Numbered from the stretch's first letter, positions 41,566 through 51,689 are shown. The stretch: DNA of 64,000 nucleotides from Lentibacillus kapialis (GCF_014646635.1 NZ_BMNQ01000004.1:62001-126000); one strand, 5' to 3'. Numbers and translations are program-made. The notes: generated by a model not told the origin, from the letters alone.

Positions 41566-43494
41566 TGAATTTTTATCAGAGAGATAAATTCTTATTTTTT
41601 CGCCTTGTTCGACTTTTGTTCCCGGGCTTGGTGCCTGGTCAATAATATACTTGCCGGAGCCGCTTGTTTGAATGGATAAATTCGTCTGGTACTCAGCCAA
41701 TTCATGTTTATTCAAACCGATTAGATCCGGAACTTCTACCTTTGGTTTATCAGGCCAAGTATATTCTTTTTCCGGTCCGCTTTCTCTCGGTTCAACCCCC
41801 ATTGCACGCAAACTGTCTCCGATGATGGTTCCGACGATTGGTGCTGCGACAACACCGCCAAACTGAGAAGTGCCTTTCGGATTATCCACTGCAACATATA
41901 CCACAATTTCCGGATCGTCAGCCGGTGCAAAGCCCATAAATGACACGATATAATTGTTCTTTAAGTAATTGCCATCCGGGCCGACTTTCTGGGCAGTACC
42001 CGTTTTACCTCCTACACGATACCCGTCAACATATGCTGAGCGGCCGGTTCCTTTAGCAACAACACTTTCAAGCGCATGCCGAACCTCCTCTGATGTGGAG
42101 GCTGAAAGAACTTTTTCCCTCAATTTCGGCTTCACCCTTTCGACTGTCTCACCGGTTTGTGGGTCGATCCATTCCTTTGCAATAAACGGCTGGTACAGCT
42201 TCCCGCCATTAATCGCAGCAGATACCGCCATGACCTGTTGAATCGGCGTAACGGATACACCTTGACCAAAGGAAGTTGTCGCCAATTCAACTGGACCTAT
42301 ATTTCCCGGTTCAAACAATATGCCATTCGCTTCTCCACGCAAATCAATGCCTGTTTTTTTCCCAAACCCGAAATCTTTAATGTAGCTGAACAGCTTTTCT
42401 TTGCCCAAGTCAGTTCCCATTTGCACAAACCCTGGGTTACAGGAATTTTGTACCACTTCGAGATAAGTCTGCTCGCCATGACCTCCACTTTTCCAACAAT
42501 GCAGCTCTGTTCCGCCTACGGATATGTCGCCATCATCATAATAAGTGTCTTTTTTAAGGTCTACCATATCCTCTTCAAGAGCAGATGCAAGTGTAATAAT
42601 TTTAAAGGTTGATCCTGGCTCATAAGTACTCCATATCGGTAAATTACGGTTATATATATCCGGATCCACATTCTGGTAATTCTCCGGTTTAAAATTCGGG
42701 CGTGAAGACATTCCCAATACGCCCCCTGTATCAGGATCCACTGCAATGGCCATAGCGCCATCGGGATTATATTGTGATACCGCAAGATCAAGTTCTCTTT
42801 CCATAATGGTCTGAACTTTGGAATCAATCGTTGTTTTTAAATTCAGACCATCTGTCGGTGCTTTATAATCATCAGCAATTTGTTCAAGTTTTTTTCCTTT
42901 GGCATCGGAATAAAATGACAAGCTCCCCTCTTCACCATTCAATTTATCATTATAAAACAATTCAAGTCCCATTAAACCCTGGTTATCGATACCTGCAAAG
43001 CCTAAAACATGCGATAGATCATCCCCAAACGGGTAATGGCGCTTTGAATCTTTAGCCAAATAGATTCCATCCATGTTCAATGTCCGGAATGCCTCTTCCT
43101 GTTCCTCACTGATCTTCCTACCTTCCGGATGCACGCGTGTATAAACAGCGTCTTTCGTTACATAATCATACGCCTCTTGCTCAGAGACCTCCAATATGTC
43201 GGCTATTTTCCCAGCTGTGTTCTGCGGGTCTTTTATCTGCTTAGGAACAACAATGACAGATGGTGCCGAGACATTTTCTGCCAGCACTTCATCCCGCCTG
43301 TCCAATATTCTTCCGCGTTCGGGTTCAAAAGTAATATCCCTGCTCCAAGATTCATCGGCACGCTTCATCAGGTCATCCCCTATTATGAATTGAACAAAAC
43401 CCAGTCGCGCATCGATTATAGTGAAAAACAATAAACCGATAAGAAAAACAGTGATCATTCGTTTTCGTACGGTTACAGAAGAAATACGCTTCAT
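41560..43494 (-). CDS. spoVD: SpoVD, sporulation-specific class B penicillin-binding protein
   Basis: 644 residues. Transpeptidase for spore cortex peptidoglycan, partner of SpoVE. One N-terminal membrane anchor (about 10-30), a PBP dimerisation domain, then a transpeptidase domain with the catalytic Ser in EPGSTFKII, the SCN-type motif QNSCNPGF and KTGTAQ, and a single C-terminal PASTA domain (VEVPDLIGLNKHEL). The start is ATG 43494 (MKRISSVTVRKRM) 7 bases after AAGGGG; upstream in-frame starts lack a site. Gene order and the single PASTA match SpoVD. A sigma-E-like promoter is at 43535-43563. Confidence 0.94.
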   Translation of the reverse strand: MKRISSVTVRKRMITVFLIGLLFFTIIDARLGFVQFIIGDDLMKRADESWSRDITFEPERGRILDRRDEVLAENVSAPSVIVVPKQIKDPQNTAGKIADILEVSEQEAYDYVTKDAVYTRVHPEGRKISEEQEEAFRTLNMDGIYLAKDSKRHYPFGDDLSHVLGFAGIDNQGLMGLELFYNDKLNGEEGSLSFYSDAKGKKLEQIADDYKAPTDGLNLKTTIDSKVQTIMERELDLAVSQYNPDGAMAIAVDPDTGGVLGMSSRPNFKPENYQNVDPDIYNRNLPIWSTYEPGSTFKIITLASALEEDMVDLKKDTYYDDGDISVGGTELHCWKSGGHGEQTYLEVVQNSCNPGFVQMGTDLGKEKLFSYIKDFGFGKKTGIDLRGEANGILFEPGNIGPVELATTSFGQGVSVTPIQQVMAVSAAINGGKLYQPFIAKEWIDPQTGETVERVKPKLREKVLSASTSEEVRHALESVVAKGTGRSAYVDGYRVGGKTGTAQKVGPDGNYLKNNYIVSFMGFAPADDPEIVVYVAVDNPKGTSQFGGVVAAPIVGTIIGDSLRAMGVEPRESGPEKEYTWPDKPKVEVPDLIGLNKHELAEYQTNLSIQTSGSGKYIIDQAPSPGTKVEQGEKIRIYLSDKNSS

Positions 43495-43534
43495 ATTTAA
43501 TCCCCTTTTCATATTCATAGGTAGGCTTGTATTC

Positions 43535-43563
43535 ACTATATGAATCCTGAAAATGGAATAGAA
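43535..43563 (-). promoter_or_regulatory. Sigma-E-like promoter of spoVD
   Basis: -10 CATATAGT (43535-43542), 14-bp spacer, -35 TTCTATT (43557-43563). It is moderately close to the sigma-E consensus (KMATATT / CATACAMT). B. subtilis spoVD is sigma-E controlled. Confidence 0.5.
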
Positions 43564-43590
43564 CTTTGCATGTCAAGCCGAAATAGCGAA

Positions 43591-43619
43591 CCACGCCCTG
43601 ATAAAAATCGGGGCGTGGT
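43591..43619 (-). terminator. Hairpin between pbpB and spoVD
   Basis: The stem CCACGCCC/GGGCGTGG with a T-rich loop but no good T-tract behind it. It may be an attenuator or mRNA-processing stem separating vegetative pbpB from sporulation spoVD expression. Confidence 0.45.
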
Positions 43620-43637
43620 ATACTCACACTTCAAAAA

Positions 43638-45824
43638 TCATTCACTTGTCTCACTTGACTGATCAGTCTCTTCGTTGTCAGAGTCAGGCTGTTGCAACTC
43701 GACACCCAAATAATCGTTCTTTTTAAGAGAGGTACCTTTCTCAATGCTTTGCTTCGTGACATAGCCATGGCCGATCGGTTCAACATCCAGCGACATTAAT
43801 TCAGCCAACTGCATGACATCTCGTAATGACCAGCCGGTAAGGTCAGGCATTTCCGGTTTATCCGTGATGAGGATAATCCGGTCTCCCGGAAGCAACACTT
43901 CGCCTTTAGCAGCACTTGCTTTTTTAATGGTTTTTCCGGAACCGATAACCGACACATCCAAGCCTTGCTGGTTAAGTTTCTCTTTAATTTTAGACGTTTC
44001 TTCTCCCGTCATTTTCGGTAGCTTAACTGGCTCAATCTGTTCGCCTTCATCTTTATCAGGTTCGATATTCAAGTAGTGCAGACCGTTCTGCATGACATTT
44101 TTGAATATAAATGACACTGGCTCCGAACCATGCTCAGTCGGCTCAATATCGGGCTGTGTAACCGATACATACATCATCAGCTGGGGGTCTTCCTTGGGAG
44201 CCATTCCAAGAAATGAATACATATAGTTCCCGTGGCCGGTTAAATAGCTACCGTTTTCTGTCATTTGGGCTGTCCCAGTCTTGCCCGCAACGGAATAGTC
44301 TTCAAGTTTATATTCCTGTCCTGTTCCGTTTTCGGATGAAACGACCGAACCCATTAAATCCATCATTTGGTTGGATGTTTCTTTTGAGATTGGTTTACTC
44401 GTCACTTCAGGAGATTTTTCTTCGATTGTTTTGCCGGTTGCCGAGTCAACCCTTTTGGATATGACGTAAGGCTTGATCATTTCACCTCCATTAGCTATGG
44501 CTGATGCCGCCTTCATTTGCTGGATAGGTGTTACAGTGCTGGCTTGACCAAAAGCTGTCGTGATTTTATCACGCGGATAATTATAAACGAGCTGTCCTGC
44601 TTCCTCACCCGGTAAATCGATACCCGTTTTTTCATCAAAGTCGAATGCTTTTAAATATTCCAGGTACTTTTCAGTTCCTAATTTTTCCCAAACCAGTTTA
44701 GAGGCAGCAACGTTGGATGAGCGGGCAAACCCTTCATCATACGTAATGGAACCCCAACCTTCTCCGCCGTTATGATCGCGAACGGCACTTACACGATCAC
44801 TTATTTTATATGTGCCTGACTCGAGCCATCCATCTCCGTTATAAACACCTTCTTCAATCGCAGCGGCCCATGTAAACATCTTCATTGTAGAGCCCGGTTC
44901 AACAGGTGTCGCTATCACGTCATTATACCAATTTTCCACATCGGATGGATTATTGGGATTATAGCTCGGACGGTTGCTCATTGCCATAATTTCACCGGTT
45001 TTCGGATCCATTACAACAGCCGTCATGCGCTTAGGCTCGTATGTTTCATCCATTTGCGTCATGACATCCTCCAGCAAGGTCTGGATCTTCTGATCGATCG
45101 TTAAATAGACATCTCCGCCATCTTCCGGCTGGTTAATTACTTCCTCCGGATCTAACAGCTTATCATTATACTGATCACGCTGATACGAAATAGACCCGTC
45201 TTTTCCACTCAGAAACGTATTCATCTGTTTTTCGATTCCGCTAACACCTTTGATTGTTTTATCATCTTTTTGAGCGAAACCAATAATGTGGGATGCAAAC
45301 ATTCCGTTCGGGTAAAAACGGAGTGATTCCTCCTTAAATGTGATGCCCGGAAGTTCGAGTTCTTCAATTTTTTCTTTCGTATCCTGGGAGAGTTCTTTAC
45401 CGGCGCTCCCAAATTCTACTTGAAACCGATCCTCCTGAATGCCTTCTTCCATTTGTTTCGCTAAATAACTTTTATCAGCTTCTAATAAAGGAGCCAGTTT
45501 TTCTGCAGTCTTTTCCGGATTTACGACGTGAAGCGGCTTTTCTTCCTGTTGTGTGTGTGATTCCCCCACAATGGCCTGAATTTTATATGTAGGACGATCA
45601 TATGCTAATGTCATCCCATTACGGCCATAAATTTTCCCTCGTTCTGCATCAAGTGTATACGATGCAGTCCGCTTTTCTTCAGCCCATTTTTCGAGTGAAA
45701 TACCCGCAATATCCCCAGTAGCCTGAATGTATAGGAACCTTCCGGAGATAATCAGAAATACGCCGGCAAACAAAACAATCAAAATACCGGACATAATATT
45801 TGTCTTTTTGTTTTTTTTCATCAT
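43638..45824 (-). CDS. pbpB: Penicillin-binding protein 2B (essential divisome transpeptidase)
   Basis: 728 residues. Class B PBP for septal peptidoglycan crosslinking. An N-terminal membrane helix (about 9-30), dimerisation domain, transpeptidase domain with Ser in VEPGSTMKMF, SSN in FARSSNVAAS and KTGTAQM, and two C-terminal PASTA domains (about 595-660 and 661-710) with an acidic serine-rich tail. It follows ftsL as in B. subtilis. Starts at 45824 and 45821 are both possible. Confidence 0.95.
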   Translation of the reverse strand: MMKKNKKTNIMSGILIVLFAGVFLIISGRFLYIQATGDIAGISLEKWAEEKRTASYTLDAERGKIYGRNGMTLAYDRPTYKIQAIVGESHTQQEEKPLHVVNPEKTAEKLAPLLEADKSYLAKQMEEGIQEDRFQVEFGSAGKELSQDTKEKIEELELPGITFKEESLRFYPNGMFASHIIGFAQKDDKTIKGVSGIEKQMNTFLSGKDGSISYQRDQYNDKLLDPEEVINQPEDGGDVYLTIDQKIQTLLEDVMTQMDETYEPKRMTAVVMDPKTGEIMAMSNRPSYNPNNPSDVENWYNDVIATPVEPGSTMKMFTWAAAIEEGVYNGDGWLESGTYKISDRVSAVRDHNGGEGWGSITYDEGFARSSNVAASKLVWEKLGTEKYLEYLKAFDFDEKTGIDLPGEEAGQLVYNYPRDKITTAFGQASTVTPIQQMKAASAIANGGEMIKPYVISKRVDSATGKTIEEKSPEVTSKPISKETSNQMMDLMGSVVSSENGTGQEYKLEDYSVAGKTGTAQMTENGSYLTGHGNYMYSFLGMAPKEDPQLMMYVSVTQPDIEPTEHGSEPVSFIFKNVMQNGLHYLNIEPDKDEGEQIEPVKLPKMTGEETSKIKEKLNQQGLDVSVIGSGKTIKKASAAKGEVLLPGDRIILITDKPEMPDLTGWSLRDVMQLAELMSLDVEPIGHGYVTKQSIEKGTSLKKNDYLGVELQQPDSDNEETDQSSETSE

Positions 45825-45837
45825 ACATCAGCCTTGC

Positions 45838-46212
45838 TTAGTTGTTGTGATACGCTGTTGCTTGTTTCACCCGTGCATCTTGTATTTTCAAACCATTTTC
45901 TTTTGCGATTCTGGTTATGCGCTCAGGTCTGCTTAATTGTTTTTTTTCATAAACAAGCCCCTCATTGGTAACCTTTTGATGCTGAACGGTTTGCTCAAGT
46001 GATTGCAATTCCCTGTTCAATGTATCGGTTGAAGAGGCAAATGACACAACGTAAATACTCGCTGCGATCAGCAGGGCTCCTGCTCCGGAATACAAAACCT
46101 TCTCACCTTTTGTAATCCAGTTCTTCTTATGTACCTTAACCGTTTGTTTTTCCTGTTTTCCTACACTTGGTGAATATGACTGTTCCCAGCTGCGGGCAAG
46201 GTTTTCACTCAT
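45838..46212 (-). CDS. ftsL: Cell division protein FtsL
   Basis: 124 residues. A bitopic divisome protein that forms a complex with DivIC and DivIB. A basic cytoplasmic N-terminus, one membrane helix (about residues 39-60), then an extracytoplasmic coiled coil ([30 protein letters not shown]). The start is ATG 46212 (MSENLARSW), overlapping the rsmH stop by 4 bases; a GTG at 46224 is less likely. Confidence 0.93.
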   Translation of the reverse strand: MSENLARSWEQSYSPSVGKQEKQTVKVHKKNWITKGEKVLYSGAGALLIAASIYVVSFASSTDTLNRELQSLEQTVQHQKVTNEGLVYEKKQLSRPERITRIAKENGLKIQDARVKQATAYHNN

Positions 46213-47189
46213 GATTTTTTCCACCCTTCTATATATGAAAATTCTTCATTCCACTCTTGTATTTTTTCGCTGATACGCAATTTGGCTGAGTGTGAGCGTC
46301 TGTTTTCTCCAAGTTCATTTTCACTTGGCACGATCGGCTTTTTATTAACGAGTTGAAATGGCGCCTGATGGTCTTTCGGTAAAACCGGTAAATTTCTTGG
46401 CACAGGTTTTGCGGTACTCCATTTTTTAAATGCCTGTTTGCAAAGCCTGTCTTCCAGTGAGTGAAACGTTATGACAGCAATCCTTCCTCGGATGCCTATC
46501 ACACGCGCCGCCTGATGAAGCGCATCATTAAAAGCTGACAACTCATCATTTACTGCAATTCGCAAAGCTTGAAAGATCCGTTTTGCCGGATGCCCTCCTT
46601 TTCTCCGGGCAGGGGCGGGAATTGCCTCTTTGATGATTTCAACCAATTCAAATGTCGTTTCAATTGGCTTGTCTTGTCTAGCGCTCTCAATTTTTCGCGC
46701 AATTTGTTTGGAGAATTTTTCCTCACCATAACTAAAAAAGATTTTCACCAGTTGATTATACGGCCATTCATTAACCACTTCCCTGGCATCCAATCGCTGA
46801 TACTGATTCATACGCATATCAAGTTTCGCATCATGCTGATAGCTGAAACCTCTTTCACCACGATCAAGCTGCGGCGATGAAACACCAAGATCAAATAAAA
46901 AACCATCAACCTGTGTCACTTGGTGGAGACCTAATTGTTCCTCTATTTCTCTGAAGTTGGCATGAATAAAAAGTGCACGATCTTTATATGGCTGCAGTCG
47001 TCTTTCGGCTGCCTTTAGCGCATCTGCATCCTGATCAAATGCTATCAGCAATCCGTTTTCATTTAACCGGGAAACTATGCGCTCGGCGTGGCCGCCACCC
47101 CCGACGGTACAGTCCACATATGTACCATCTTTTTTGATAGCCATCCCATCCAGCACTTCTTGTTGTAATACACTGTAATGATTAAACAT
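46209..47189 (-). CDS. rsmH: 16S rRNA (cytosine-1402 N4) methyltransferase RsmH
   Basis: 326 residues. SAM-dependent methyltransferase (MraW) modifying C1402 of 16S rRNA. The SAM-binding motif is [15 protein letters not shown], with the family motifs [11 protein letters not shown] and [13 protein letters not shown]. The start is ATG 47189. It lies 26 bases after mraZ in the dcw cluster. Confidence 0.97.
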   Translation of the reverse strand: MFNHYSVLQQEVLDGMAIKKDGTYVDCTVGGGGHAERIVSRLNENGLLIAFDQDADALKAAERRLQPYKDRALFIHANFREIEEQLGLHQVTQVDGFLFDLGVSSPQLDRGERGFSYQHDAKLDMRMNQYQRLDAREVVNEWPYNQLVKIFFSYGEEKFSKQIARKIESARQDKPIETTFELVEIIKEAIPAPARRKGGHPAKRIFQALRIAVNDELSAFNDALHQAARVIGIRGRIAVITFHSLEDRLCKQAFKKWSTAKPVPRNLPVLPKDHQAPFQLVNKKPIVPSENELGENRRSHSAKLRISEKIQEWNEEFSYIEGWKKS

Positions 47190-47215
47190 AGACGTCCATC
47201 CTGTCTTTACTACGT

Positions 47216-47647
47216 TTAAATGTCAAAGTCCATTAGATTTTCGGCAATTTCACCGAACGATTCTTCAGAGTCATTGAAATATTCCTCCCAATTTTCATTT
47301 GCCCAGAATTCAACCCGATTGGATACACCTATCACGACACATTCCTTGTCGAGTCCGGCATATTGACGCAATGGCTGGGGAATGTTTATTCTTCCCTGCT
47401 TATCCACTTCACATTCAATTGCCCCAGAGAAGAAAAATCGTGTAAAAGCTCGGGCATCCTTTTTGGTTAATGGGAGTTTTTTTAGCTTTTCTTCAAGTAA
47501 TTTCCATTCATCCATGGGGTAAGCAAACAAACATTTATCCAGTCCACGGGTGAGGACAAAATTGTCACCAAGGTCTTCACGGAACTTTGCTGGCACAATA
47601 ATACGTCCTTTTGTATCGATATTGTGCTGGTATTCACCCATGAACAT
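47216..47647 (-). CDS. mraZ: MraZ transcriptional regulator
   Basis: 143 residues. AbrB-like DNA-binding protein with two MraZ repeats ([24 protein letters not shown] and [24 protein letters not shown]). It binds TGGGN repeats upstream of its own gene and controls the dcw cluster in several bacteria. The start is ATG 47647. The 55 bases upstream contain three TGGGG motifs, a possible autoregulatory site. Confidence 0.97.
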   Translation of the reverse strand: MFMGEYQHNIDTKGRIIVPAKFREDLGDNFVLTRGLDKCLFAYPMDEWKLLEEKLKKLPLTKKDARAFTRFFFSGAIECEVDKQGRINIPQPLRQYAGLDKECVVIGVSNRVEFWANENWEEYFNDSEESFGEIAENLMDFDI

Positions 47648-47660
47648 AGAGTACGCCCCA

Positions 47661-47700
47661 CTTTCTTACACCCCATGTTACCACATTCCCCCACAATCTA
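47661..47700 (-). promoter_or_regulatory. Possible MraZ operator upstream of mraZ
   Basis: The minus strand carries TGGGG, TGGTA, TGGGG and TGGGG within about 40 bases. Spacing (10, 8 and 15) is less regular than the 10-bp period described for MraZ boxes in other bacteria. Confidence 0.35.
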
Positions 47701-47838
47701 CCACTTATTTTTAAAAGTTTTTTTCATTAAATTTAAAAATGGGTCTAATGCGCTATAATCCTTGAATGAAAGCTCTATTTTCAATTCCTCATTCAGTGCC
47801 AAGACAGCACGGTCCAATCCGTTTGGGGACATTTTTAG

Positions 47839-47926
47839 TTAGAAAAACTCGGCATTCGCCTCGTCTTATAGCGAATGCCGAAGCTTTTCTTATAAGGTCA
47901 TCCATCATTTATACTTTCTGACGTTA
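47839..47926 (+). repeat. Family A hairpin element, copy 4
   Basis: TTAGAAAAACTCGGCATTCGC, then GCGAATGCCGAAGCTTTTCT and tail TATAAGGTCATCCATC..CTTTCTGACGTTA. The tail abuts the bshC terminator T-tract. The rest of the mraZ-bshC gap shows no gene. Confidence 0.88.
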
Positions 47927-47927
47927 T

Positions 47928-47976
47928 AAAAAAACCACCTTCCTTCCACTCATTCTAAAAAAGTGGAGGAAGGTGG
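47928..47976 (-). terminator. bshC rho-independent terminator
   Basis: An imperfect stem CCACCTTCCTCCACT/AGTGGAAGGAAGGTGG followed by seven T on the minus strand. Confidence 0.85.
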
Positions 47977-48058
47977 GTATTATAAAATAAAACGTTATTC
48001 AACAAGGACGCTGCTCGTCAGGAAATTTTAAAATGATGACTCATTTAAACGTATCATG

Positions 48059-49684
48059 CTATAAATAAACAATATGATGCGGGGCCTGAAACGAACATGA
48101 TTGCTTTGCCATCTTTCCAATAAAATCATCACCATATTCGTTCAGCCAGACAAGCGGATTCCATATTCTTTCCTGCAGTCCATTTTTGGGATGAAGCGTG
48201 TTTTGAATCAGATCAAACTCCTTCAGGTATTTGGTATGTCTTTCTTCCATCGCTTTTATAATGCGCTCTTCGAGAAACTTAATATCTTCATTCAAATAGT
48301 ACAGATTTTTATCAGCTAATTCACCTAAATCAGAACGTATTTCTTTGGCAATATTTCTTAATGGTTTATGCGCTGTATCAACAGCTTGCTTGATTTCAGC
48401 TGCAACATGGTGCACTGGCGGTCCTCCTTGATTTGCCAACCATTCGATTTTAAGAGACTCAACGCCGTGATTAATAGCACTCTCCTCATTGATCGCAAAC
48501 TTTCGCAATGATTTTTCCACAGGAAGATCAATAAATGTAAAGGACAAACGCGGCAACACCGGCGGCATTTCCATATCAGCTGCCTGAAAAGCAGGCTTTA
48601 AAGCCGACCAGTAGCCAACTTCTCCCGGGCCGCCGATAAATGCCAGTGTCGGGAATAAACATTCCTGCATAACAGGTCTTGTGACGACATTATTGCTTAA
48701 CTTTGACGGATTGTGCTTTGCTGTTTCAAGGAGCTCCTCTGTTGTTAAAAGAATTTCCTGCTGTTTACCCGCCCAGTTCCCTTCATCGTCTCTTGTAAGC
48801 AGTATCCTGTCATGACCATCATGATAAAAAAGATGGGCATCATCAGGCTCTGTCTCCAACGAAATAGCGTAACCTTTTTGGTTCAGCTGTTGGATTGCCG
48901 TATAGACACCTGAACTGATTTTCTTCTGGTTTTTTATCAGCATTGTAAAATGCTCTTGTTCCATTTCCCGCATTAAGGGATCTCCGGAATCGGCAAGGAC
49001 AACGCCTTCATCATTGAACAATTGATAAATAACCCGGGCGAAAAAGTCCACATACGTAGTTGAATCCCGCAAACAATCCAGTATGGTCCGATATAAATCT
49101 TTTGTATGTTCTGTCTCGGACAACTGAGCGAATAGTTGATCAATCCATTCACCGGCCGCGGTTTGATCAATTTTAATATCTGAAACCGGTTGTTTGCCAG
49201 ATGTCTGCTGCTCCAGTTTGTATTTTTTCATACTGTTATACTCGGGCAAATAAATATGATTAATTTCAGCAAAATCGTGGTCTTCACCGGCTATCCAAAA
49301 AACCGGGATAACCGGCAGTTGCAGTGTGGATTCCTGCTGTTTAGCAAACTGGATAATAGATACGATTTTGTTGATGGTATACATCGGTCCTGTCAGAAGA
49401 CCCGCCTGCTGGCCTCCGATAACAACCACACTGTTATCCTGCTTCAATCGCTCTATATTACGATATGTAGCTCGGGGAGCATCCCAACGTCTGTTCATGG
49501 TATTCAATGCTTCTGTCAGGTTTTTGCGATCAATTTGTTTTTTTTGTAACGCTTTTGCCCTCGACTGGTATGTTGATTCCAGATATGGATCATAATCAAA
49601 ATGCTCCAAAATCCCGGAATGGTGGTTTCGATAATCATCTATCAATGCATTTTGCTTTTGTAGTATAATCGGCGTGATCCGCAT
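48059..49684 (-). CDS. bshC: Bacillithiol biosynthesis cysteine ligase BshC
   Basis: 541 residues. Adds cysteine to GlcN-malate, the last step in bacillithiol synthesis. Rossmann-type motifs: VVVIGGQQAGLLTGPMYTINKI and VIPVFWIAGEDHDFAEINHI; the coiled-coil insert lies around residues 420-490. The start is ATG 49684 (MRITPIILQ), about 10 bases after AAGGAG; an ATG three codons earlier is too close. It is adjacent to mraZ, as yllA is in B. subtilis. A bacillithiol-using cell fits the Bacillaceae assignment. Confidence 0.95.
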   Translation of the reverse strand: MRITPIILQKQNALIDDYRNHHSGILEHFDYDPYLESTYQSRAKALQKKQIDRKNLTEALNTMNRRWDAPRATYRNIERLKQDNSVVVIGGQQAGLLTGPMYTINKIVSIIQFAKQQESTLQLPVIPVFWIAGEDHDFAEINHIYLPEYNSMKKYKLEQQTSGKQPVSDIKIDQTAAGEWIDQLFAQLSETEHTKDLYRTILDCLRDSTTYVDFFARVIYQLFNDEGVVLADSGDPLMREMEQEHFTMLIKNQKKISSGVYTAIQQLNQKGYAISLETEPDDAHLFYHDGHDRILLTRDDEGNWAGKQQEILLTTEELLETAKHNPSKLSNNVVTRPVMQECLFPTLAFIGGPGEVGYWSALKPAFQAADMEMPPVLPRLSFTFIDLPVEKSLRKFAINEESAINHGVESLKIEWLANQGGPPVHHVAAEIKQAVDTAHKPLRNIAKEIRSDLGELADKNLYYLNEDIKFLEERIIKAMEERHTKYLKEFDLIQNTLHPKNGLQERIWNPLVWLNEYGDDFIGKMAKQSCSFQAPHHIVYL

Positions 49685-49811
49685 CGGTCGCATGCTCCTT
49701 TAACAGTAATCATATATGTCCATAACACATTTTACATAAAACAAGGGGTGATTGCATTCAATCTGTTTTAAAAGTTCTTTAAACCACGGCATTTACACGT
49801 GAACATCCCTT

Positions 49812-50192
49812 TCAAAAAATACGAAGAATAATTCCTGTTAGTGTAAGCAGGCAGTACAGCAGAAGAAACAGCAAAAAACAGATACGCCAAAAAACTTTCA
49901 GCACCTTTTTGAAGACTATTTCCGTATAGACTTTCCATTGGATAACCACAATAATGGCGAACAGCATCAGCATAATCAATAGAATTATTCCAAAATATGA
50001 ATTTCCAAAGATTGTTTTAAACATCGCTATAACAGCAATAATATATAAAAGTGTTGTCCAGTTTACTGCAGTATGAACTGCTTTCTGGTTTTGTCTTGAC
50101 GCTTTCCGGCCAATTACATAAACAATTACTGTCGCAAGTACCGGAAGTGTAATAAAGAAGCCAATAAAGTAAGCAATCAGATTCCATATCAT
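49812..50192 (-). CDS. DUF3397 family membrane protein
   Basis: 126 residues with four predicted membrane segments (about 3-26, 43-62, 66-87, 96-122). DUF3397 genes are commonly found beside bshC in Bacillaceae; the function is unknown. Basic loops (GRKASRQNQK) lie between helices 1 and 2. The start is ATG 50192. Confidence 0.85.
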   Translation of the reverse strand: MIWNLIAYFIGFFITLPVLATVIVYVIGRKASRQNQKAVHTAVNWTTLLYIIAVIAMFKTIFGNSYFGIILLIMLMLFAIIVVIQWKVYTEIVFKKVLKVFWRICFLLFLLLYCLLTLTGIILRIF

Positions 50193-50371
50193 GTCCCGCT
50201 ATCCGTCCCCTTTTCTATGTTCCAGCGAACCGGTTATTGATATAATGATAACAGAGTGAACAGCTCCTTGCTGCCGGAGATATTTTCTTTCATTCCCTTT
50301 CAGGCTTTTTTATATTATAATTAATAATAAAGAATTTCTAAATAATTATGTTCGAAGGGGGAAGGACAAAA

Positions 50372-50845
50372 ATGAAAAATGAAGTCGAAAAACTCTTAAT
50401 CAATTATAAAACATTGGAGCAATTTAAACGATTTAAAGAATACGGGAACCAGGAGCTCTCCATGATGGAAGATCTTCAAAATAATATCGTTGAAAATAAC
50501 AGCGAGTCACCATTCTATGGAATTTACGTTGGCCATCATCTGATTGCCAGAATGAGCTTATATAAAGTCAGTGCAAAGTACGATGCCTATTTTAAACCGC
50601 CGCAGGATTATCTGGAGCTATGGAAATTGGAGGTTTTACCGGATTATCGTGGTAGACATTACGGCAAAGCGCTGGTTGATTTCGCCAAGAGCTTCCAACT
50701 GCCAATCAAGACAAATCCACGGATTAATTCACATGGATTTTGGGAAAAAATGGGATTCCAAAAAGCAAAATACGAAATGGAGAGGGACCTTGGGGAAAAT
50801 CCACTGATTTGGATGCCAGAGGGAGTCGAGGAAAAAGAGCAGTAA
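50372..50845 (+). CDS. ylbP: YlbP-like GNAT N-acetyltransferase
   Basis: 157 residues. GNAT fold with the acetyl-CoA loop region LPDYRGRHYGKALVDFAKSF. Conserved ends (NYKTLEQFKRFKEYGNQELSMMEDLQ and NPLIWMPE) match Bacillus YlbP. The substrate is unknown. I chose ATG 50372 because GGGGGAAGG precedes it; an upstream ATG at 50348 lacks a site. It converges on rsfA. Confidence 0.93.
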   Translation: MKNEVEKLLINYKTLEQFKRFKEYGNQELSMMEDLQNNIVENNSESPFYGIYVGHHLIARMSLYKVSAKYDAYFKPPQDYLELWKLEVLPDYRGRHYGKALVDFAKSFQLPIKTNPRINSHGFWEKMGFQKAKYEMERDLGENPLIWMPEGVEEKEQ

Positions 50846-50867
50846 ATACTTTCTGATATTAAAATAA

Positions 50868-50906
50868 AGACATGAATGGCGTATACCAATCATTCATGTC
50901 TTTATC
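50868..50906. terminator. Bidirectional terminator between ylbP and rsfA
   Basis: AAAGACATGAATG and its inverted copy CATTCATGTCTTT surround a 12-base loop between two converging genes. Confidence 0.85.
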
Positions 50907-50908
50907 AT

Positions 50909-51385
50909 TCATTTCCGCTGTACCCAGGCCCATAACTTCCCCATTTCTGTCCATGCCTGCTCATAACGATTTAATTGTGCCTTCAATGCTTCATTCTCTT
51001 CTATCAGCTGTTGCTGTGCTCCCACGTCTTCACTGCCGTATAATTGTTTATTTCCATTGGAATGATTGCGCATCTTTTCCAGCAAGGATATAGCCGCATC
51101 TATCGGATCCGACTCACCGTTAACTGTTGTGTCGTATTGAACCAGCATCTTTTGCCGGTTATTCTGCTTTCGATCTTTTTTGGCGCTTTCAATAGCTTCC
51201 TGATATTGTCCGCGGATAGAGGCGTTCCAACGAAAACCGCATGCCGCCGATGTTCTGGAAAGCTGCTTTGCGACATCTTTAAATGCTTCAAGCTGAGTTT
51301 TTCCCTCTCTTATATGACGAAGAACTGTCTCTGCCAATAAAATATCTTCATCCTTCGTCCATGCATCCTGTCGTGTTGCATTCAT
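50909..51385 (-). CDS. rsfA: RsfA, prespore-specific transcription regulator (YlbO)
   Basis: 158 residues. N-terminal Myb/SANT-like DNA-binding domain ([38 protein letters not shown]) and a C-terminal coiled coil (about 120-150). In B. subtilis RsfA modulates sigma-F-dependent genes in the forespore. The start is ATG 51385 with AAGGAGGG upstream. The 304-base region upstream (51386-51689) shows no gene other than the rpmF terminator. Confidence 0.92.
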   Translation of the reverse strand: MNATRQDAWTKDEDILLAETVLRHIREGKTQLEAFKDVAKQLSRTSAACGFRWNASIRGQYQEAIESAKKDRKQNNRQKMLVQYDTTVNGESDPIDAAISLLEKMRNHSNGNKQLYGSEDVGAQQQLIEENEALKAQLNRYEQAWTEMGKLWAWVQRK

Positions 51386-51640
51386 AACATCCCTCCTTAT
51401 GCGTTTGCTATCAATGTATGCAAAAGGTAGGCGTGGTAGAATCGTTCACGATTAAATTTTACGGAAATTACAATCTGTTCTTCACACCAGGGCTTAATGC
51501 ATCAATCTCCTGTCCATGTATGTATTATGTAAAGGTGAAGGAAGGCACACTACAGCTTTAGTGCTGAAGCCGGACGTAAGCAATATTTGACAAAGCATCA
51601 ATAGAGGTAAAATTGTATACCTTGTGATATCAACACAAAA

Positions 51641-51668
51641 ACAGATCACTTCTGCAGTGATCTGTCTG
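51641..51668 (-). terminator. rpmF terminator
   Basis: The stem ACAGATCACT/AGTGATCTGT with a short loop is followed by TTTTTGTG on the minus strand. Confidence 0.85.
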
Positions 51669-51689
51669 GAATTAACTTACAATATCAAT

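Noticed and set aside
51386-51640. Hidden gene or RNA upstream of rsfA
   Set aside because: No open frame with a ribosome site and no clear stem set was found apart from the rpmF terminator.
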